Positions 6,271-9,232 of a stretch of DNA of 9,232 nt are shown piece after piece. The notes under the pieces are model-generated. The model did no database searches. It was not told the DNA's origin and saw nothing but the letters and a program-made list of their open reading frames with translations. Source of the stretch: Bacilli bacterium (GTDB lineage Bacteria > Bacillota_I > Bacilli_A > RFN20 > CAG-826); the NCBI GenBank assembly GCA_017551465.1, contig JAFZLN010000030.1, positions 1 through 9,232 of the forward strand, written 5' to 3'. The translations under genes were made by a program, and so were the position numbers. Every line of letters starts with the position of its first letter. Within the stretch, counting starts at the first letter, position 1.

Positions 6271-6289
6271 GCGTTTAACCCAAAAACGC
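6271..6289 (-). promoter_or_regulatory. Leader hairpin before the pckA ribosome-binding site
   Basis: GCGTTT and AAACGC on the minus strand pair over six bases around TTGGGTT. The hairpin lies in the predicted 46-base leader, six bases before the Shine-Dalgarno at 6258-6264. No T-run follows, so it is not a terminator. It may stabilise the 5' end of the mRNA or affect translation. It is too small to be a recognisable riboswitch. Confidence 0.45.
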
Positions 6290-6302
6290 CCAAATCGGAG
6301 AC

Positions 6303-6311
6303 ATTGTATCA
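6303..6311 (-). promoter_or_regulatory. Extended -10 promoter of the pckA-oad operon
   Basis: TGATACAAT on the minus strand is an extended -10 with a 5/6 hexamer. The predicted start of transcription is near 6296, giving a leader of about 46 bases that includes the hairpin and a strong ribosome-binding site. The -35 position (about 6326-6331, TTAATT) matches poorly and lies inside a direct repeat. A second, less well supported TATAAT occurs at 6344-6349 without a good -35 or TGn. Confidence 0.6.
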
Positions 6312-6316
6312 CAGGT

Positions 6317-6336
6317 ATTAATAAAAATTAATAAAA
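6317..6336 (-). repeat. Tandem 10-bp direct repeat across the pckA -35 region
   Basis: TTTTATTAAT occurs twice back to back on the minus strand without mismatch. The pair covers about -21 to -40 relative to the predicted start. Each copy contains the palindrome ATTAAT, one helical turn apart. It could be a regulator site, an A/T-rich UP-like element, or simply low-complexity AT sequence. Confidence 0.5.
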
Positions 6337-6485
6337 AAGCATTATTATATGAAAAGTTGAATAAAATGATGGCCAGTATAAGACTAATAGTGAAGGCCCA
6401 CTTTTAATTGTTGTTATCGTAATTTTTCCTATCTTCTTGCTACTTTGGAAACAGTAGATGAGTAGAGTATGTTAGTTTTGCAAGC
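6337..6485. other. Intergenic stretch with no supported gene
   Basis: Between the protease terminator and the pckA promoter region I see no open frame with a ribosome-binding site and no tRNA-like fold. There are only short inverted repeats such as CTACT/AGTAG near 6440-6457 and a GGCC pair near 6371-6398 whose interior does not pair well. It may hold regulatory sites for the operon. Confidence 0.4.
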
Positions 6486-6486
6486 A

Positions 6487-6525
6487 AAAGAAAAGACGGA
6501 CCGCTTATTAGCGAGCCCGCCTTTT
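6487..6525 (-). terminator. Strong intrinsic terminator of the protease gene
   Basis: On the minus strand AAAAGGCGGG-C-TCGCT pairs with AGCGG-TCCGTCTTTT around the loop AATA, with one bulged C and a few G-U pairs. The T-rich 3' side (TTTTCTTTT) follows. It lies about a dozen bases past the protease stop codon and insulates it from pckA. Confidence 0.9.
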
Positions 6526-6536
6526 ATTAAAGCCTA

Positions 6537-9212
6537 TTAATTGCCTGTCATTGGTGTTGGAGTGTTGCTGATGTCAATCATCGCATTGCAAACACTACAA
6601 TGAGCATATTCGTGGCCATTAATTATTTGTGTGTAATTGAAGCTATGTTGTTGGTAGTAATAAGTACCGCATTCGCACACTCTCTTGTGATATGTATTGT
6701 CATAAGGAACGACTTGAGTAAAGTTACAGATGTGTGGGTCTTCAGTAGCTAAAACTACATCACGCCATCTTGTGAAATTGGTTTCTGATGCTGGATATCT
6801 GTCATCAAGTTTAGAAGGCGATACTCCTACACAAACAGCTAGACCATGAGTAATAGGAGGATTTCCAGCGCGTCCTAATGAAGCCGCATAATACCTCACT
6901 AAACCATTTCCTTCAATGATGGTGTATCCTTCACAGCCATTGATTGTTGTGTTGCGGTAATAAGGTGTATAGTCACCATTATTCGGAAAGAATGCGCGCA
7001 CTGCATTTATTCTTGGCAAGAGACCACTATCTGTTTCTTCTTCTAACTTTTGCAACATTTCAATGCAGTCTCCATTGCCATAAGAATTTTCGCCATAGAC
7101 GTCGCTTGTAAAGAGAACACCATTTTGGATATTGAATGTGCTAAGTGCACCTTGAGCTATTCTGTAAATAACAGAATCTGCGAGTTGTTCAAAAGCATTC
7201 AAATAGCTTGCCATTTGTGTTAAATCAAGAACAGAAAGAGTTTGTTCCCATGAATAACCATTAGTAATAAAACTTCTAGCAGTTTGCTTTAGTGCGGTTA
7301 AAGTAACGCCATCTGGATAAGTAGAAGGGTTACTTTCAATTACGCTGTGGTTATAAATATTTTCAATTAATGGAACATAGTTCCAGCCTAATTCAGAAGT
7401 TGGGATTTGAGAAGCAAGCATGTAATTGAAGTAATGGGAATTGAATTCCGCAACATCTTGTAATTGCATCATGCAAGCATCGTAACCAATGAATTCTAAA
7501 TTATAGTTGATGCCGTTTGCCGCAAAAGCGTTAGCGAAAGCTGCCGATGTTTCAGAGTTAGTTAACACATCATCGTCATGTCTATCATCGTTACAAACGC
7601 CAAGAATGCCACCACCGTGATTAACTAAAATAACACCTATTCTTTCGGCTGGGTAACGTGAGAAGCCCCAATTTAAGAATGATTCAAATGTTGATTGATC
7701 GCCCATGTTTGCATCGGTTAATGCGCTGAAATCTGCTTCTCTATAGAGATTATTGTTTCTTAAATGATAGCGAGTAATTTGATTGTTAGGGATATATGCT
7801 CCAGTAGCGTCTTGAACACCCCATGAACTTAGGCTACCACCAGTTTCGATAATAACGTTGACATCACTTGGTTGATTTGGAACGTTGATAATGTCACTGA
7901 TGTTTGAACTTTCAAAGGATGTTAATGTGCTACCGCAAGCATAAATCATAATAGTCCATTCACGGAATGGCTCTGGTTGAATGACTTCTGGCTCTTTAAC
8001 AACACTGATTGAATAGTCAGCGTTTTCCCAATCGTATTCTCTAACTTTCAAGAAAGCGATATCACCAGCATCTAAATATTGTGAGATTCTAAAATTGCAA
8101 TTTTCACCGCCGTCATCATTTGGAATCGGAGTGCCGCTTGGATAATCACCGACATATAAATAACCATATGTATCAGCACTACCAGTTGTTTCAAAGACAT
8201 ATGTTCCTTGTTCTTGTGCAATGAAGATGTACCAATTAGCATTTCCAGCGCTAACATACTCACTATACGAAATGCCTTGCTCTAAACGTTTACATTCAAT
8301 ATTATTTTGGCATCCTGAGCAATAAATTAAATCGTTATGGCCATGGCCATAAGGTAAATAATCAGAGAAGGTGTGTTCTTCATAAATAGATCTACCACAT
8401 ACACAATTTCTTTTGTGATCAACATTGTTGTATGCTTGGTAGGAATTGTATGCATGTGGCTCGGAAATATAATCGCCGCATGAACACACGCGTCTATGTG
8501 TTTGGTAATCGTAATTCACTAATTGATTGTAATTATGAACGTGGGCTTGTTGGCTAACCGTTAAAGAATAGCTGGCAGCTCTCCAACTCCATCCTCTCAC
8601 TCTTAAGAAAACATTATCATTGGCGTTGAGATAGATAGTAATTCTGAAATTGTTATTGACACCACCATCGTCATTATAGGTAGTTCTAGTAGTTGGGAAA
8701 TTACCTAGATAGAGTTCACCGTAGGTGTCGCTTGTACCAGTCGTTTCGAAAATATATGTACCAGAATATTCAGGCGCAAAGTAATACCATTTCGCGGACT
8801 GAGCAGCAAAGGAATCAGCATATGTGTTACCTACTCGCATAGCTGTCATCCATATATTGCTGTCGCACAAAGAACAATGAATCATATCGTTGTGACCGTG
8901 GCCATTTGGATAGAACGCATCAAAAACGTGTTCCTGTGATGTTGTTTGACCACATGCACAATTGGCATAGTGATAGGCATCGTTGCGATAGTCGTAACTG
9001 GAATTGTACACGTGAGTGTGGGTGCCACCACCATCCATAATTACTGGGACTTTAGCGGCTGCTCCTTTTGCTGGATTGTTCTCTTGTTTTTGTAGCCTAT
9101 ATGCTGTTTCGTCTTTTTTTGGCATAACAGTGCTAGCACTTTTGTTTGTTGCAGCAGCAAAGCCTATAGACAATCCAAAAACAAGTGATGCAATAATAAC
9201 TTTTGAATGCAT
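6537..9212 (-). CDS. Secreted clostripain-family (C11) protease with Cys/His-rich modules
   Basis: An 891-residue exported protein. Residues 1-22 form a Sec signal peptide (Lys4, hydrophobic core, Ala-rich exit) without a lipobox. The domain order I read is: Cys/His module (67-118), PPC-like beta domain (128-220), two CxCG units plus a paired-Cys unit (224-305), second PPC-like domain (312-405), peptidase C11 domain (416 to about 800), and a C-terminal Cys/His module (826-879). The peptidase opens with REWTIMIYACG and carries the catalytic dyad His532 (VNHGGG) and Cys580 (GYDAC), 48 residues apart, close to the spacing in characterised family members. C11 enzymes usually cut after Arg or Lys and are often activated by self-cleavage; whether that holds here is unknown. 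There is no LPXTG motif or C-terminal membrane helix, so it is probably released or held by its modules. A consensus AAAGGAGGT ribosome-binding site (9219-9227) precedes the ATG. The promoter lies outside the window. Confidence 0.9.
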   Translation of the reverse strand: MHSKVIIASLVFGLSIGFAAATNKSASTVMPKKDETAYRLQKQENNPAKGAAAKVPVIMDGGGTHTHVYNSSYDYRNDAYHYANCACGQTTSQEHVFDAFYPNGHGHNDMIHCSLCDSNIWMTAMRVGNTYADSFAAQSAKWYYFAPEYSGTYIFETTGTSDTYGELYLGNFPTTRTTYNDDGGVNNNFRITIYLNANDNVFLRVRGWSWRAASYSLTVSQQAHVHNYNQLVNYDYQTHRRVCSCGDYISEPHAYNSYQAYNNVDHKRNCVCGRSIYEEHTFSDYLPYGHGHNDLIYCSGCQNNIECKRLEQGISYSEYVSAGNANWYIFIAQEQGTYVFETTGSADTYGYLYVGDYPSGTPIPNDDGGENCNFRISQYLDAGDIAFLKVREYDWENADYSISVVKEPEVIQPEPFREWTIMIYACGSTLTSFESSNISDIINVPNQPSDVNVIIETGGSLSSWGVQDATGAYIPNNQITRYHLRNNNLYREADFSALTDANMGDQSTFESFLNWGFSRYPAERIGVILVNHGGGILGVCNDDRHDDDVLTNSETSAAFANAFAANGINYNLEFIGYDACMMQLQDVAEFNSHYFNYMLASQIPTSELGWNYVPLIENIYNHSVIESNPSTYPDGVTLTALKQTARSFITNGYSWEQTLSVLDLTQMASYLNAFEQLADSVIYRIAQGALSTFNIQNGVLFTSDVYGENSYGNGDCIEMLQKLEEETDSGLLPRINAVRAFFPNNGDYTPYYRNTTINGCEGYTIIEGNGLVRYYAASLGRAGNPPITHGLAVCVGVSPSKLDDRYPASETNFTRWRDVVLATEDPHICNFTQVVPYDNTYHKRVCECGTYYYQQHSFNYTQIINGHEYAHCSVCNAMIDISNTPTPMTGN
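6573..6737 (-). other. C-terminal Cys/His module of the protease
   Basis: Residues 826-880 repeat the N-terminal pattern after the catalytic domain. HICNFTQVVPYDNTYHKRVC (827-846) then ECG and a spaced His (HSF, 856-858) make a CxCG unit, and GHEYAHCSVC (866-875) makes the paired-Cys unit. It closely resembles residues 225-255 and 289-301, but here no PPC-like domain follows. The conserved Cys and His spacing suggests metal binding, probably zinc; I know no named domain for it. Confidence 0.7.
8001..9014 (-). repeat. Internal duplication in the protease: two Cys/His-PPC units
   Basis: Residues 67-219 and 253-404 align with a constant shift of 185 residues (555 bases) apart from one single-residue indel near the start. 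Shared stretches include GHGHND, the paired Cys (CSxC), FETTG, DTYG, NDDGG, NFRI and a closing YSxxV. This is one ancestral unit of CxCG segment, paired-Cys segment and PPC-like domain, duplicated in the coding sequence. A further single CxCG unit (residues 224-252) lies between them. PPC-like beta domains in other secreted proteases are removed on maturation or assist substrate binding; which applies here is not visible. Confidence 0.85.
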
Positions 9213-9218
9213 TTTAAT

Positions 9219-9227
9219 ACCTCCTTT
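9219..9227 (-). promoter_or_regulatory. Consensus Shine-Dalgarno of the protease gene
   Basis: AAAGGAGGT lies six bases before the ATG at 9212. It fixes the start and shows that this genome uses strong canonical ribosome-binding sites, in contrast with the genes at 279, 749 and 1113, which have none. Confidence 0.85.
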
Positions 9228-9232
9228 ACACA

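Noticed and set aside
6266..6279. A catabolite-control (cre) site in the pckA leader
   Set aside because: The core of GTTAAACGCTTAGA resembles the consensus, but both flanking TG and CA ends are broken and the sequence is already explained by the leader hairpin.
6371..6398. A hairpin or small RNA bounded by GGCC on both sides
   Set aside because: Beyond the four end pairs the arms do not pair, and no promoter or T-run goes with it.
6469..6540. A 23-codon plus-strand frame starting at 6469
   Set aside because: It has no ribosome-binding site and runs through the terminator hairpin of the protease gene; the pattern comes from the stem.
1..9232. Genetic code 4 (TGA read as Trp)
   Set aside because: The Trp codons I checked are TGG, all complete genes end in TAA, and every gene reads through at full family length with the standard code.
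1..9232. CRISPR array, insertion sequence, phage or tRNA genes
   Set aside because: I found no regularly spaced repeats at DNA level, transposase or integrase motifs, or cloverleaf sequences; the only long repeat is the internal duplication in the protease.

Overview
The window looks like part of a low-GC fermentative Bacillota genome, probably an uncultured gut member of the Erysipelotrichales/Mollicutes-like Bacilli. This rests on AT-rich codon use, a TAA stop on every complete gene, a clostripain-type secreted protease, and an energy operon built around a sodium-pumping decarboxylase. Trp is written TGG wherever I checked it, so nothing calls for genetic code 4. The lineage is an inference; no rRNA or other marker is present. 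All nine supported genes lie on the minus strand, so transcription runs from high to low coordinates.

Reading in the direction of transcription, 9212-6537 encodes an 891-residue secreted clostripain-family (C11) cysteine protease. Cys/His-rich repeat modules and two PPC-like beta domains surround the catalytic domain. A strong terminator follows, then a 286-base intergenic stretch holding the promoter of the central operon.

6250-1180 is a tightly packed five-gene operon with gaps of 2-11 nt. It encodes ATP-dependent PEP carboxykinase, oxaloacetate decarboxylase alpha (carboxyltransferase only), the small membrane gamma subunit, a free biotin carrier protein, and the Na+-pumping beta subunit. 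An intrinsic terminator ends it. If PEPCK runs toward oxaloacetate, PEP + ADP + CO2 gives oxaloacetate + ATP, and the decarboxylase then makes pyruvate while exporting Na+. The net result is the pyruvate kinase reaction plus a sodium gradient.

The last 1.1 kb holds three small transcription units: an orphan Phd/YefM-type antitoxin, a short lipoprotein of unknown function, and the first 93 codons of a biotin-protein ligase (birA) cut by the window edge. BirA would be the enzyme that biotinylates the operon's carrier protein. Each of these genes starts just after the terminator of the gene before it. The -10 box sits so close to the ATG that the mRNAs of birA and the antitoxin are predicted to be leaderless, unlike the Shine-Dalgarno-led protease and pckA genes.
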